The notes below the pieces were generated by a model, which saw only the letters and a list, made by a program, of their open reading frames with translations, made no database searches and was not told the origin of the DNA. This document shows positions 27,948-37,261 of a stretch of DNA of 64,000 nucleotides, one piece after another. This stretch comes from Polycyclovorans algicola TG408 (GTDB lineage Bacteria > Pseudomonadota > Gammaproteobacteria > Nevskiales > Nevskiaceae), in contig NZ_JOMH01000001.1 of NCBI RefSeq assembly GCF_000711245.1, positions 924,830-988,829 on the forward strand. Reading direction: 5' to 3'. Positions within the stretch are counted from its first letter, which is position 1. The number at the start of each line of letters is the position of its first letter. The position numbers were made by a program, and so were the translations under genes.

Positions 27948-28973
27948 ATGATTCCCAACACCAACCGCCGCGTCGTGCTCGCCTCGCGTCCCAATGGCGC
28001 GCCGTCGCCCGACAATTTCCGTCTTGAAGAAGTGCCCTGCCCGCAGGTCGCGCCGCCCGGCGGCCTGCTGCTGCAGACGCGCTGGCTGTCGTTGGACCCT
28101 TACATGCGCGGCCGCATGAACGCGGGGCACTCGTACGCCCCGGCAGCAGAGATCGGCGAGCCCATGCCTGGTGCGGCGGTTTGCCGGGTGCTGGCCAGCA
28201 AGTCGACCGACTTTGACGTGGGTGACAGCGTCGTTGCCTTCACCGGGTGGCAGGAAGTGGCGGCTGTGGCCCCCGAGGGCGTGGTCAAGCTGCCCCCCGA
28301 CATGGCCCATCCGTCCTGGGCCCTGGGTGTGCTGGGGATGCCGGGCCTGACGGCCTATGTCGGCCTGCTCGACATCGGCGAGGCCAAGGCCGGCGACACC
28401 GTGGTGGTCGGTGCAGCCACCGGCCCGGTCGGCGCCACCGTGGGGCAGCTTGCCAAGCTCAAGGGGTGTCGCGTGGTCGGCGTGGCCGGCGGTACCGAGA
28501 AATGCGAGTTGGCGGTCAACACCCTGGGCTTCGATGCGTGCATCAACCACTACGCCGAGGAGCGGCTGGCGGCCGATCTGGCGAGTGCCTGCCCGGACGG
28601 TGTCGACGTGTATTTCGAGAACGTCGGCGGCAAGGTGCTCGATGCGGTGGTGCCGCTGCTGAATCTGCGCGCGCGGATGCCGGTCTGCGGGCTGGTCGCC
28701 TGGTACAACCAGACCAGTGATTCGGTCGCCAGCGGCCTGCCCAACCTGATGATGCGCACGTTGATTCACCGGATTCGCATCCAGGGTTTCATCGTTGGTG
28801 ACCATTTGGGTCGGCGCGCGGATTTTCTCAAGGACATGCAGGCCTGGATCGCCGAAGGCAAAGTTCGCTATCAGGAAGACGTCATCGAAGGCCTCGCGCG
28901 CGCGCCCATGGCGTTCATGGGGCTGCTGCGCGGCGACAACTTTGGCAAGTTGGTGATCAAGGTTGCCGACTGA
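27948..28973 (+). CDS. NADP-dependent MDR oxidoreductase (CurA/LTB4DH-like)
   Basis: A 341-residue zinc-free medium-chain reductase. Conserved features are SLDPYMRGRM (about residue 45), GMPGLTAYVGLLDIG (about 127), the nucleotide loop VGAATGPVGATVGQLAK, and VDVYFENVGG (about 220). It resembles curcumin reductase CurA and prostaglandin/leukotriene reductases, which reduce enones with NADPH. It is 34 bp downstream of the esterase and 15 bp upstream of rarD. Confidence 0.92.
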   Translation: MIPNTNRRVVLASRPNGAPSPDNFRLEEVPCPQVAPPGGLLLQTRWLSLDPYMRGRMNAGHSYAPAAEIGEPMPGAAVCRVLASKSTDFDVGDSVVAFTGWQEVAAVAPEGVVKLPPDMAHPSWALGVLGMPGLTAYVGLLDIGEAKAGDTVVVGAATGPVGATVGQLAKLKGCRVVGVAGGTEKCELAVNTLGFDACINHYAEERLAADLASACPDGVDVYFENVGGKVLDAVVPLLNLRARMPVCGLVAWYNQTSDSVASGLPNLMMRTLIHRIRIQGFIVGDHLGRRADFLKDMQAWIAEGKVRYQEDVIEGLARAPMAFMGLLRGDNFGKLVIKVAD

Positions 28974-28988
28974 TTGGCGCGTGATGGC

Positions 28989-29948
28989 ATGACCCCCGTC
29001 CACCCACCCAGCGCCGAGGATTCGCGCCGCGGCCTGATAGCGGTCGCGATCTCCTTCCTCATCTGGGGCACCTTGCCGTTGTACATGCGCGCACTCGACA
29101 GCGTGTCGCCGGTCGAGATCATGGTGCACCGCATGGTCTGGGCCTGCCTGTTTACCTTTGCACTGTTGGCGTTCAAGCAGCAGTTGACGCGGGTGGTCGC
29201 GGTCTTGCGCCAACCGCGCGCCCTGGCGTGGTTGTTGGCCTCGGCGCTGATGATTTCGGTGAACTGGTTTGTTTACGTGTGGGCGGTGGCCGAACGCCAG
29301 GTGGTGGAGGCGAGCCTGGGCTACTTCATCAACCCGCTGGTGAGCGTCGGGCTGGGCGTGTTGTTGTTGGGCGAGCGACTCAACCGTTGGCAGATGTTGG
29401 CGGTGGGGGTCGCCGCAGCCGGGGTGATCTGGCTGACCGTCTGGGTGGGGCGGCTGCCGTGGATCGCGCTGGCGCTGGCCTTCAGCTTTGCCTTTTACGG
29501 CTTCATCCGGAAGCGGGTCGAAGTCGATGCCATCACCGGACTGCATGTCGAAACCCTGCTGCTGGCCCCGTTCGCCCTGGGCTATCTGCTATGGCTGGGC
29601 GAAACGGGGGCTTTCTTTACGCAGGGATTGACGATCGATGCCCTGCTCATCGGCGCCGGCATTTTCACCGCCATTCCACTGATGAGCTTCGCCTTTGGCG
29701 TGCGCCGGGTGCCGCTGTCGACGGTGGGGATCATGCAGTACCTGGCGCCGACCTTGCAGCTGCTGACCGCCGTGCTGCTGTTTGCCGAGCCCTTCGAGTT
29801 TTCACAGGGCGTGGGCTTTGCACTGATCTGGATTGCACTGGCCATCTATGCCGCAGACGGTCTGGGCCGGCACCGCCGCGCCACGGTGACGGCGGTTCAA
29901 TGTGCCGACGCGGTGGACGCCACCGCCGAGCCACCGAGAACGTCCTAG
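28989..29948 (+). CDS. rarD: EamA family transporter RarD
   Basis: A 319-residue inner membrane protein with ten predicted transmembrane helices in two five-helix halves. RarD hallmarks include the first-helix LIWGTLPLYMRAL, VEIMVHRMVWACLF, SVNWFVYVWAV, and YFINPLVSVGLGVLLLGERL. The family is annotated as chloramphenicol-sensitive/EamA permease; the natural substrate is not established. ATG 28989 is preferred over TTG 28974. It is the last gene of the rightward block and converges on kdkA. Confidence 0.92.
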   Translation: MTPVHPPSAEDSRRGLIAVAISFLIWGTLPLYMRALDSVSPVEIMVHRMVWACLFTFALLAFKQQLTRVVAVLRQPRALAWLLASALMISVNWFVYVWAVAERQVVEASLGYFINPLVSVGLGVLLLGERLNRWQMLAVGVAAAGVIWLTVWVGRLPWIALALAFSFAFYGFIRKRVEVDAITGLHVETLLLAPFALGYLLWLGETGAFFTQGLTIDALLIGAGIFTAIPLMSFAFGVRRVPLSTVGIMQYLAPTLQLLTAVLLFAEPFEFSQGVGFALIWIALAIYAADGLGRHRRATVTAVQCADAVDATAEPPRTS

Positions 29949-29972
29949 GATCTGCGAACCAGATCGGGCTCG

Positions 29973-30680
29973 CTAGCCGTGTCCGTCCAGCAAGGCGGCC
30001 CAGTCGGCTTCGCTGAAATGAAAGCCGGGGTCACGGGCCCGCTGCTTGTGCAGTGAGCGCAGCAAGCGCGCCAGCACCTGCGGCACAAAGCTGTGGTCAT
30101 CACGGCGCTGACCCCGGTCAAAGTCGAGCAGGTGGAATTGCCCGCTCGCGTCGCGCATCACGTTGCTGGCATTGAGGTCGGCGTGACGCACGCCGGCGTC
30201 GTGAAAACGGCGCAGACACCGGCCCAGCAACACCCATCCGGCTTCCGGCAGGGGCGCGGTTTGCAGCAGTCTCTGCAAGGGCTCGGCGCTGGCAATGCGC
30301 TCGGTGACCAAGTGCTGCTCGTAGACCATGCCCAGGCGGATAACGTGCGCGGCAATCGGGCGCGGCACCGGCAAGTCGTGATCACGCATCCAGCCCAGCA
30401 GCCGTAACTCGCGCCAGGCGCGGGTCCGCTCCAGCCCCAGCCACAGGTAGCGATGACGGATCAGCCTGCCGACCAGCCCGCCGCGAGCGTAGTGGCGCAG
30501 CACCCAGTCGGCACCGCCGTCACGCGGCCAACGCAAAGTGCTGTTGCGGCCGCCGCCGAAGGGCTGCAGACCGTGGGATTGTTCTGCGCCCGAATCAAAC
30601 ACGCCAAACCCGGGTGCTGACCAGGCAGCAGGGTCAAACAGCAGGCGGCGCGGGCCTTGGGCGAGGGATTCGAAGCTCAT
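29973..30680 (-). CDS. kdkA: 3-deoxy-D-manno-octulosonic acid kinase
   Basis: A 235-residue protein-kinase-fold enzyme that phosphorylates the Kdo residue of lipid A precursors at the cytoplasmic face. The catalytic loop is RHADLNASN (about residue 165) and the metal-binding motif HLLDFDRGQRR (about 183). RHYARGGLVGRLIRHRYLW (about 62) is characteristic of KdkA. It is the last gene of the leftward LPS operon; its ATG overlaps the upstream stop by four bases. Its presence predicts a single, phosphorylated Kdo, as in Haemophilus and Bordetella. Confidence 0.93.
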   Translation of the reverse strand: MSFESLAQGPRRLLFDPAAWSAPGFGVFDSGAEQSHGLQPFGGGRNSTLRWPRDGGADWVLRHYARGGLVGRLIRHRYLWLGLERTRAWRELRLLGWMRDHDLPVPRPIAAHVIRLGMVYEQHLVTERIASAEPLQRLLQTAPLPEAGWVLLGRCLRRFHDAGVRHADLNASNVMRDASGQFHLLDFDRGQRRDDHSFVPQVLARLLRSLHKQRARDPGFHFSEADWAALLDGHG

Positions 30681-31663
30681 GCTGACCCCAGCATAAGTGA
30701 GTCAGCCGCCACGCCCTGTGCGCGCAGATGGGCCACCAGGGTGTCGCTGTTGCCGTGGGTGGCCAGCACACGCGTGGCGCCGCTGTCGGTGATGCTGCGC
30801 ATCAGACCCGGCCAGTCGGCGTGGTCGCTCATCACAAAGCCGCGGTCATAGGCCTTGCGCCGCGGGCTGTCGGTCTGTTGCATCCAGCCGCTGGTAAATC
30901 CGGTGGTGTACGGCGCGAAGCGGCGCAGCCATGGCGTGCCGCGTGCGCCGGGCGGGGCGAGGATCAAACGTCCGGCAAAGCCTGTGCCCTTGGGCGGGTT
31001 GCCGACAGGTTCGGTGGGCAGCAGGGTCACGCCGGCCTTGCGGTAGGCCTTGACCAGCAGGGTCATGGCGGGGTGCAGCAGTGCGGTTTCTGAGCTGTGA
31101 CGGGCGAGTTCGGCGAGGATGCGTTGGGCTTTGCCCAGCGCGTAGCAGAACAGCACGGCGGCTTTGCCCTCGGCTTTGGCCGATTGCCACCAGTCAAGAA
31201 TCTCGCCCACTGCGATGGCGGGGTCGTCCCACTGGTAAAACGGCTCGGCGAAGGTCGCTTCAGTGACGAGGGTGTCGCAGCGGACCGGCTCGAACGGCAG
31301 GCAACTGGGGTCCGGGCAACGCTTGAAGTCACCGGTGGCCACCCAGACCTCGCCGTCGCATTCGATGCGCACCTGTGACGAGCCGAGGATATGCCCGGCT
31401 GGGTGAAAGCTGACGCGCGTGGCCCCGAGGGCGAAGGGTTCGCCGTACGGCGGCAGGGTCATCGGCGCCTTGGGTCCGAGGCGGATGCGCAGCAATTCGC
31501 CGCCCTCGCGAGCGCCCCAGTAGTGACCCATGCCGCGGCGCGCGTGATCGCCGTGGGCATGGGTGATCACCGCTTTCGGCACACGCTTTGCCGGGTCGAT
31601 CCAGAAATCGCCCGGCGGGCAGTACAGGCCCTCGGGTCGTTGAATGATGATCGGCAGGCTCAC
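30677..31663 (-). CDS. Ligase-associated-type DNA exonuclease (metallo-beta-lactamase fold)
   Basis: A 328-residue metallo-beta-lactamase/beta-CASP-like protein. The metal site ITHAHGDHARRG is at about residue 30, FHPAGHILGSSQVRI at about 90, ATGDFKR at about 108 and VMSDHADWPGL near the C-terminus. YCPPGDFWIDP at the N-terminus is typical of the TIGR04122 putative exonuclease, normally encoded with an ATP-dependent DNA ligase, an Lhr-like helicase and PdeM. None of those is nearby. GTG 31663 overlaps the upstream stop by four bases (GTGA) and its own stop overlaps kdkA, placing it inside an LPS operon. Confidence 0.85.
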   Translation of the reverse strand: MSLPIIIQRPEGLYCPPGDFWIDPAKRVPKAVITHAHGDHARRGMGHYWGAREGGELLRIRLGPKAPMTLPPYGEPFALGATRVSFHPAGHILGSSQVRIECDGEVWVATGDFKRCPDPSCLPFEPVRCDTLVTEATFAEPFYQWDDPAIAVGEILDWWQSAKAEGKAAVLFCYALGKAQRILAELARHSSETALLHPAMTLLVKAYRKAGVTLLPTEPVGNPPKGTGFAGRLILAPPGARGTPWLRRFAPYTTGFTSGWMQQTDSPRRKAYDRGFVMSDHADWPGLMRSITDSGATRVLATHGNSDTLVAHLRAQGVAADSLMLGSA

Positions 31664-32400
31664 CGCTCGATCAGCCTCTTCAACCAGGGCGCGGGGCGCA
31701 TGGGCCGATACCACTTGGCACCCGCGCCGACCAGGGCCTCTTCAGGTTTTGGGTTGCCGTGGAACACCAGTATCCGGGCCTCGGGCGGCGGTTGCGGGGT
31801 TTTCCACAGCGACAGCGGAAACCGCGGCACGCAGTCGTATTTGTAGCTGGCGCACCACTTTTCAGGCCAATAGGTGAGCAGGCGCTGTTGGCGCATCACG
31901 TCGCAGAGAAATTCCTGCTCATTGCGGTAGCGATCCTCAACGGCATCGCCCATCGCAATCAGACGCTCGAACACCTCGTAGTCACGGTCGGCGAGATAAA
32001 AAAAGGTCGAGGTGTTGCCCGTCCAGCTGTTGCGATAGCGCAGGTTCTTGTAGTCCTTGATGACCGCGAACGCCGGGTCGAAGGTGAAAAAATCATCCAG
32101 TGGCTTGAGCAGCACCACGTCGAGGTCTAGATAAACGGTCGGCCCTTTGACGCGCTGACGCAGCGCGGGCGCAAACAGCGTCAGCTTGCGCCAGCCGTGG
32201 TTCATCACCTGGTTGCCGAGCACTGGCAGGTCGGGGATGGGAATTGTCCGCACCTCGTTGACGATGCCGTTGGCGTCGTCGGTGACGCAGATCAACTCGA
32301 ACGGCCCCTGCTGCACGCGTGACAGGGCGCGAAACAGCCGGTTGACCTCGCTCGCCGGGTATTTGCTGCCCCATTTGCAGCAGATGAACTGGCGTCTCAT
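31660..32400 (-). CDS. Uncharacterised glycosyltransferase-like protein (paralogue 1)
   Basis: A 246-residue GT-A-fold-like protein. It shows FICCKWGSKYP at the start, FELICVTDDANGI (about 35), a DxD metal motif in VYLDLDVVLLKPL (about 90), and a distinctive C-terminal half with RYRNEQEFLCD, YWPEKWCASYK and ARILVFHGNPKP. The same layout occurs in the protein at 41347-42132, so the two are paralogues. No CAZy family is certain; GT8/GT32-like retaining enzymes share the DxD arrangement. Start and stop overlap neighbours by four bases each. It probably adds a sugar to the LPS core. Confidence 0.72.
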   Translation of the reverse strand: MRRQFICCKWGSKYPASEVNRLFRALSRVQQGPFELICVTDDANGIVNEVRTIPIPDLPVLGNQVMNHGWRKLTLFAPALRQRVKGPTVYLDLDVVLLKPLDDFFTFDPAFAVIKDYKNLRYRNSWTGNTSTFFYLADRDYEVFERLIAMGDAVEDRYRNEQEFLCDVMRQQRLLTYWPEKWCASYKYDCVPRFPLSLWKTPQPPPEARILVFHGNPKPEEALVGAGAKWYRPMRPAPWLKRLIER

Positions 32401-33359
32401 GCGCGTAGGCCTCTCAGGTAATGGCCGAGCAGCGCGAGCCGCTGCTGCCAGCGCCGGCCCCAAGGCAAGGTCGCCATGCCGGCCAGCCGCCAATACCAAC
32501 GCAACTCTTCGAAGCGCGGCTTGGGTTTGGTGCGGAACTCGGCTTTGGCGCAGGTCAGCCAGGTGTCGGTGATGCCGGCCCGCTGACGGTAGTGCGCAAT
32601 CATCGCCTGCATGCGATAGCTGTAGCGGGCGTTTTGCAGCGCCGAACGCTGATAGCCCGCGAGGGCATTGTTGCCGTGCTCACGATGGCCGACCAGCGGC
32701 TCGCCGATGTAGATCTTGTGGGCGCCGAGGATGTCGGCGCCGATGACCAGGCAGTCGTCGGGGCGCGTCACCCATTCGCGGATCATGGCGGGCGGCAGGT
32801 CGAGCAGGCGTTCCATCAGCGCGCGTCGCAGGGTCAGTCCCGAGGTCGCCACGCCTTGCCAGCGCGGATAGAAACTGCCCAGCACCACCGACAATCCCAG
32901 GTCTCGGTCGGGCCCGGGACGATGAAACGGTCGCTCGACATCCCCGAACAGCTGCAGGTTGCAGAACACGAACTCGGCCGACGGGGCACTTTCATACGCC
33001 GCGCCGACACGGGCCAGATAGCCGGGCGACCAGCGATCGTCCGAGTCGAGCAGGGCAATGATGTCGCCCGTGCTGTGTTCAAAGCCGGTGACCCAGGCCG
33101 ACAGCTGTCCGCCGTTGGCCTGCTCGATCAGCCGGACTCGCGCATCTCCCCCAAAGTGGGCCTTGATCCGCTCGACCGAGTCGTCGCTGGAGCCGTCGTC
33201 GACAATGATCACCTCGCGCGGTGCGAGGGTCTGCGCCAGCACCGACTCGACCGCCTCGACGATGTACGCGCCGTAGTTGTAGCTGGACACCAACACGCTG
33301 ACGGCGGGCGCACAGGCGGTCGTGACCGTGGACATGGGCGAAGGCTCGGGCGGGGTCAT
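32397..33359 (-). CDS. Glycosyltransferase family 2
   Basis: A 320-residue GT2 enzyme. VSVLVSSYNYGAYIVEAV (about residue 20) opens the GT-A fold, EVIIVDDGSSDDS (about 45) binds the nucleotide, and IIALLDSDDRWSPG (about 98) holds the DxD-type metal site. The C-terminal 80 residues are basic and amphipathic, suggesting membrane association. ATG 33359 overlaps the upstream stop (ATGA), and its own stop overlaps the next start. The donor is likely one of the dTDP sugars made by this locus. Confidence 0.9.
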   Translation of the reverse strand: MTPPEPSPMSTVTTACAPAVSVLVSSYNYGAYIVEAVESVLAQTLAPREVIIVDDGSSDDSVERIKAHFGGDARVRLIEQANGGQLSAWVTGFEHSTGDIIALLDSDDRWSPGYLARVGAAYESAPSAEFVFCNLQLFGDVERPFHRPGPDRDLGLSVVLGSFYPRWQGVATSGLTLRRALMERLLDLPPAMIREWVTRPDDCLVIGADILGAHKIYIGEPLVGHREHGNNALAGYQRSALQNARYSYRMQAMIAHYRQRAGITDTWLTCAKAEFRTKPKPRFEELRWYWRLAGMATLPWGRRWQQRLALLGHYLRGLRA

Positions 33360-34321
33360 GGGCGCTGGGACGGTCCCGAGGGGCGTTCGGCAAGGCGCAC
33401 CAGCATAAAGAACCTGACCCGGGCCCACAGTCCCTTCAGCGCGGCGCGGCAGCTCGTCGGCCGCAACAGGGCGACCAGCGCCGTGGTCATCGGCAGCTGG
33501 CGCATCACGATGTCGCGCTGCAGTTCCAGCGACTTCAGCGTTTGCTGCAAATGCTCAGCCAGCGCAACGCGGCCGATGTGTAGGCAGTCGAGACGCCGCT
33601 GCTCGAACACGGCAATCTTCAGATCCAGCGAGCGCAGCAGCCGTTCGCGCGGCGGCCGGCCATCGCCGCCGCTGGCGAGACCGACGTTCTGGCGGTATTG
33701 CACCAGCGGGGTGTCGAGGTAGTGCAGGCCGCCCAGCAGCATCGCCCGATAGGCCAGCACCAGGTCTTCGTAGGCACCCCTGACCGTCAGCGGGCCGAAG
33801 CGCTCGAACAGCGGCCGCGTCCAGGCGTGGCTGGCCCCGATCAGGGTGCCCATCGCGGTGGCCCACCGTGCCGGGTCGGGATGATTGTCGGTCAAGGGGG
33901 GCTGCCATTGCCCGGTGACGCGGCCGTTTTCGTCCATGGTGTGCACAGCGGAATGAAACGAAAACGCGCGCCCTTTGGTTGCATGGAAGGCGTCGACCAG
34001 CGCCGCCGTGCGGCCAGGCAGTGAACAATCATCACCGGCGGCAATCACCAGCAGGTCGGCATCGGCCAGTGCATGCACGCGGTTGATGTGGTCGATCAGC
34101 CCCAGATTGCTCGGGTTGCGGTTCAGCGTGACCTGATGCGGCCCCCGATACGCCTCGGCGACGGCGGTCATGATGGCGAAGGTGTCGTCACCGGAGCCAT
34201 CGTCAGAGAAGAGGATGTGCAGCGGCGTGTGGGTTTGCGCCAGGGCGGCCTCGCAAGCCGCGCGCACCCAGCGCGCCTGGTTGTAGGCGGCCACCACGAA
34301 ACAGACACGGGGCGCCGACAT
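33356..34321 (-). CDS. Glycosyltransferase family 2
   Basis: A 321-residue GT2 enzyme. It has CFVVAAYNQARWVRAAC (about 6-22), ILFSDDGSGDDTF (about 36), LLVIAAGDDCSLP (about 90) and AYEDLVLAYRAMLLGG (about 184), the last a common GT2 acceptor-side/catalytic-base region. The start overlaps the aminotransferase stop by one base (TGATG). It belongs to the leftward LPS operon. Confidence 0.9.
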   Translation of the reverse strand: MSAPRVCFVVAAYNQARWVRAACEAALAQTHTPLHILFSDDGSGDDTFAIMTAVAEAYRGPHQVTLNRNPSNLGLIDHINRVHALADADLLVIAAGDDCSLPGRTAALVDAFHATKGRAFSFHSAVHTMDENGRVTGQWQPPLTDNHPDPARWATAMGTLIGASHAWTRPLFERFGPLTVRGAYEDLVLAYRAMLLGGLHYLDTPLVQYRQNVGLASGGDGRPPRERLLRSLDLKIAVFEQRRLDCLHIGRVALAEHLQQTLKSLELQRDIVMRQLPMTTALVALLRPTSCRAALKGLWARVRFFMLVRLAERPSGPSQRP

Positions 34322-35433
34322 CAGCGGGCGTCGGGCCGAAACCGGTTGCAGGCGTCGACCACATGTTCCATTTGGTCGTCGGTCAGAGTCGGGCTCATTG
34401 GCAGGCTCAGCACTTCACGGCTGAGTTGTTCGGTCAGCGGCAGGTGCAGCCCGGCAAGGTGGGCGTAGGCGGGTTGCCGGTGCGGTGGGGTCGGGTAGTG
34501 GATCAGGGTCCCGACACCTTCGGCAGCGAGGTGCTGTTGCAGCGCATCGCGTGCATTGCTGCGCACCACAAACAGGTGCCAAACGTGGCCGTCCTCGCGC
34601 GCGACCTGCGGCAAGGCGATCTGCGGGTTGCGGATGTGGCGGCGGTAGTGGGCGGCCACGACGCGGCGCCGGGCGGTCTCCTGATCGAGGCCGCGCAGCT
34701 TGACGCTGAGCATCGCCGCCTGCAGCTCGTCGAGGCGGCTGTTGACCCCCGGCAGGGCGTGCACATAGCGCGTTTCAGACCCGTAATTGCGCAGCGCACG
34801 GAGCGTCTGGGCCAGCTCGCCATCGCCGGTGGTCACGGCACCGCCATCGCCGAGCGCGCCGAGGTTTTTGCCAGGGTAAAAACTGAACCCGGCGGCATCG
34901 CCCCAGGCGCCGGCACGGCGGCCGTCGACGGCAGCGCCGTGGGCTTGCGCAGCATCTTCAAGCACCAGGAGATCATGCTGCCGCGCCAGTGCACTCAGTG
35001 CGGGCATGTCACTCATCTGTCCGTAAAGGTGTACCGGCATCAGCACCCGTGTGCGCGGTGTGAGGTGACGCTGTACGGCCTCGGGGGTCAGTCCGTAATG
35101 GCGCCCACAGGGTTCGACCAGTCTCGGCACCAGGCCGGCTTCACTGATCGCCAGCACGCTGGCGATGAAGGTGTTGGCAGGCACGATGACTTCGTCGCCC
35201 TCGCGCAGCCTGCCCATGGTTTTCCAGGCGCGCAGCACCAGGGTCAGGGCATCCAGGCCGTTGCCGACACCGACGCAGTGCGCGCTGCCGCAGTAGGCCG
35301 CAAAGGCGGTCTCGAATTCGGCCAGCGCCTTGCCGGCAATGAACCAGCCGCTGTCGATGACCCGGGTGCAGGCGGCAATCAGTTCGTCGCGATACGGCGC
35401 GTTGACCTGCTTCAGATCCAGCGTCGGGATCAT
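34321..35433 (-). CDS. DegT/DnrJ/EryC1/StrS sugar aminotransferase (FdtB-like)
   Basis: A 370-residue PLP enzyme that aminates a dTDP-3-keto-6-deoxyhexose. It shows [15 protein letters not shown] (about 27), [14 protein letters not shown] (about 54), [10 protein letters not shown] (about 158) and the PLP lysine in [15 protein letters not shown] (about 185). Its immediate upstream partners are a hexapeptide acyltransferase and an FdtA-type ketoisomerase, which together form the route to dTDP-3-acylamido-3,6-dideoxyhexose (Fuc3NAc or Qui3NAc). Hence FdtB/QdtB is the best functional reading. Translationally coupled on both sides. Confidence 0.88.
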   Translation of the reverse strand: MIPTLDLKQVNAPYRDELIAACTRVIDSGWFIAGKALAEFETAFAAYCGSAHCVGVGNGLDALTLVLRAWKTMGRLREGDEVIVPANTFIASVLAISEAGLVPRLVEPCGRHYGLTPEAVQRHLTPRTRVLMPVHLYGQMSDMPALSALARQHDLLVLEDAAQAHGAAVDGRRAGAWGDAAGFSFYPGKNLGALGDGGAVTTGDGELAQTLRALRNYGSETRYVHALPGVNSRLDELQAAMLSVKLRGLDQETARRRVVAAHYRRHIRNPQIALPQVAREDGHVWHLFVVRSNARDALQQHLAAEGVGTLIHYPTPPHRQPAYAHLAGLHLPLTEQLSREVLSLPMSPTLTDDQMEHVVDACNRFRPDAR

Positions 35434-35891
35434 TTGAGGTATTTCACGATTCGCGCCGGGTTGCCGACCACCAGCGCATGGTCGGGCACGTCGGCCGTGA
35501 CCACTGCGCCGGCGCCGACCATCGCGCCCCTGCCGACGGTGATGCCGGGGAGCAAGGTCGCGTTGGCGCCGATGCTGGCGCCCTCGCAGACGGTTTGTCC
35601 GGTCAGTTTTTCGGGGTGCACGCCCGAGCGCGGAAACGGATCGTTGGTGAAGGTCGCGTTGGGGCCGATGAACACGTGGTTGGCGATGCGGGTGCCATTC
35701 CACAGATACACGCCGGATTTGACCGTGACGTTGTCGCCAATCACCACATCGCCCTCGATGAAGCTGTGTGCACAAATGTTGCAGTCCTTGCCGATGCGCG
35801 CGCCATCGAGAATCACCACGAACTGCCACACCCGCGTGCCGCGCCCGATGTGAGCGTTCTGAACCTCAGCCAGCTTATGAATGCTGGGCAT
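35430..35891 (-). CDS. Hexapeptide-repeat sugar N-acyltransferase (FdtC-like)
   Basis: A 153-residue left-handed beta-helix protein with many hexapeptide turns: [66 protein letters not shown] is typical of the WbpD/WlbB/WxcM group that acetylates amino sugars on nucleotide carriers. It lies between the aminotransferase and the ketoisomerase, overlapping the latter by 17 bp, so its likely substrate is the dTDP-3-amino-3,6-dideoxyhexose. In some bacteria these two activities are fused in one protein (WxcM/FdtD type). Confidence 0.87.
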   Translation of the reverse strand: MPSIHKLAEVQNAHIGRGTRVWQFVVILDGARIGKDCNICAHSFIEGDVVIGDNVTVKSGVYLWNGTRIANHVFIGPNATFTNDPFPRSGVHPEKLTGQTVCEGASIGANATLLPGITVGRGAMVGAGAVVTADVPDHALVVGNPARIVKYLK

Positions 35892-36294
35892 CGACCTTCA
35901 CCAGTTGCTGAAACTCTGCGTAATCACGGATGTAGTCCGTCTCGTCATAGGGCGCGCTGGCCAGCACCATCAGCACGCAGTCGGGCGAGAAGTCATCCAT
36001 CTCACGCCAGATCAGGCCGTCGAGCAGCAGCCCCCGGCATGGGTCGTCGAGCGTCATTGATGTCCGCGTCGATCCGTCATCCACGGTGACCTTGCAATGC
36101 CCGGCCGTGCAAATCATCAACTGGGTGAGATCGTGGTGCGCGTGGTGACCGCGGCTGACCCCCGGCAGGGTGTCGAAGATGAAGTACACGCGGTGAATGT
36201 CAAACGGGATACCGCGCTGATTTTCAATCGCCACCAGACTGCCACGGGCGTCGCCATGCTTGGCCAACTCGATCCAGGTGACAGTCGATTTCAT
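35875..36294 (-). CDS. fdtA: dTDP-4-keto-6-deoxyglucose 3,4-ketoisomerase (FdtA/QdtA-like)
   Basis: A 139-residue cupin. The family signature runs from ITWIEL-type start through [12 protein letters not shown] (about 15) and the histidine-rich active site [14 protein letters not shown] (about 50). It converts dTDP-4-keto-6-deoxy-glucose (the RmlB product) to a 3-keto sugar. Whether the product has galacto (FdtA) or gluco (QdtA) configuration cannot be read with confidence. ATG 36294 is chosen over a TTG two codons upstream. It heads the eight-gene leftward operon and is divergent from rmlA with a 97-bp shared promoter region. Confidence 0.87.
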   Translation of the reverse strand: MKSTVTWIELAKHGDARGSLVAIENQRGIPFDIHRVYFIFDTLPGVSRGHHAHHDLTQLMICTAGHCKVTVDDGSTRTSMTLDDPCRGLLLDGLIWREMDDFSPDCVLMVLASAPYDETDYIRDYAEFQQLVKVDAQHS

Positions 36295-36391
36295 ACGCAA
36301 TCAGTCTCGGCAGCCATCGTCGCGCCGGCCCGTGCTCAGCAGCCGGATTGTGGCGCGGTAGCATAACGCCCTCCTGGATTGACACGGTTCG

Positions 36392-37261
36392 ATGACGCGC
36401 AAAGCCATACTGCTGGCCGGTGGTTCCGGCACCCGGCTGTACCCGCTGACCCACGGCGTCAGCAAGCAGCTCATGCCGGTTTACGACAAGCCGATGATCT
36501 ATTACCCGCTGTCGGTCGCCATGCTGGCCGGCCTGCGCGAAATACTGATCATCACCACGCCGCATGACGCGCCCGCCTTTCAGGCCGCGCTGGGCGATGG
36601 CGCGCGCTGGGGGATTGACCTGCACTATGCCGTGCAGCCAAGTCCGGATGGCCTGGCGCAGGCGTTCCTGATTGGTGAGCCATTTCTCGCCGGGCAGCCG
36701 GCTTGCCTGATCCTGGGCGACAACCTGTTCTTCGGCCATGGTCTTGGCGAGTTGTTGACCCGCGCCTCGGCACGCACGGCGGGCGCCACCATCTTCGGTT
36801 ACACGGTGCGCGACCCCGAGCGCTACGGGGTGGTCGAGTTCGACGCCAGTGGCAGGGCGCTGAGCATTGAAGAAAAGCCGGCCCAGCCGCGCTCGCAGGA
36901 CGCCGTGACCGGCCTGTATTTCTATGACGCGTCGGTGGTCGATGTGGCGCGGCAGATTCAGCCTTCGGCGCGTGGCGAGCTGGAGATCAGCGACGTCAAC
37001 CGCCATTACCTGAACCAGGGCACGTTGCACGTCGAGCGGCTGGGGCGCGGCTTTGCCTGGCTCGACACCGGCACCCACGACGCGTTGCTGGAGGCGGCCA
37101 ATTTCGTGCGCACCGTGCAGCAGCGTCAGGGCCTGCAGATCTGCTGTCCGGAAGAGATCGCCTTTCGTCAGGGCTGGATCGACCGCGAGCAGTTGCTGCG
37201 ACTGGCGCATCCGCTGAAGAAGTCGGACTACGGGCGTTACCTTGAGAGACTGGCCCGATGA
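36392..37261 (+). CDS. rmlA: Glucose-1-phosphate thymidylyltransferase
   Basis: A 289-residue nucleotidyltransferase making dTDP-glucose, the first step toward dTDP-rhamnose and the 3-amino sugar of this locus. The signature [31 protein letters not shown] and [13 protein letters not shown] are all present, with metal ligand Asp in GDN and EEKP near residue 160. It is the first gene of rmlACDB; its stop overlaps the rmlC start (ATGA). Confidence 0.97.
   Translation: MTRKAILLAGGSGTRLYPLTHGVSKQLMPVYDKPMIYYPLSVAMLAGLREILIITTPHDAPAFQAALGDGARWGIDLHYAVQPSPDGLAQAFLIGEPFLAGQPACLILGDNLFFGHGLGELLTRASARTAGATIFGYTVRDPERYGVVEFDASGRALSIEEKPAQPRSQDAVTGLYFYDASVVDVARQIQPSARGELEISDVNRHYLNQGTLHVERLGRGFAWLDTGTHDALLEAANFVRTVQQRQGLQICCPEEIAFRQGWIDREQLLRLAHPLKKSDYGRYLERLAR

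Noticed and set aside
27801-29546. A 581-codon minus-strand frame across the esterase, MDR and rarD genes
   Set aside because: It spans three well-supported genes on the other strand and has no recognisable domain.
34363-35853. A 496-codon plus-strand frame under the aminotransferase and acyltransferase
   Set aside because: Antisense shadow; the minus-strand genes carry full catalytic motifs.
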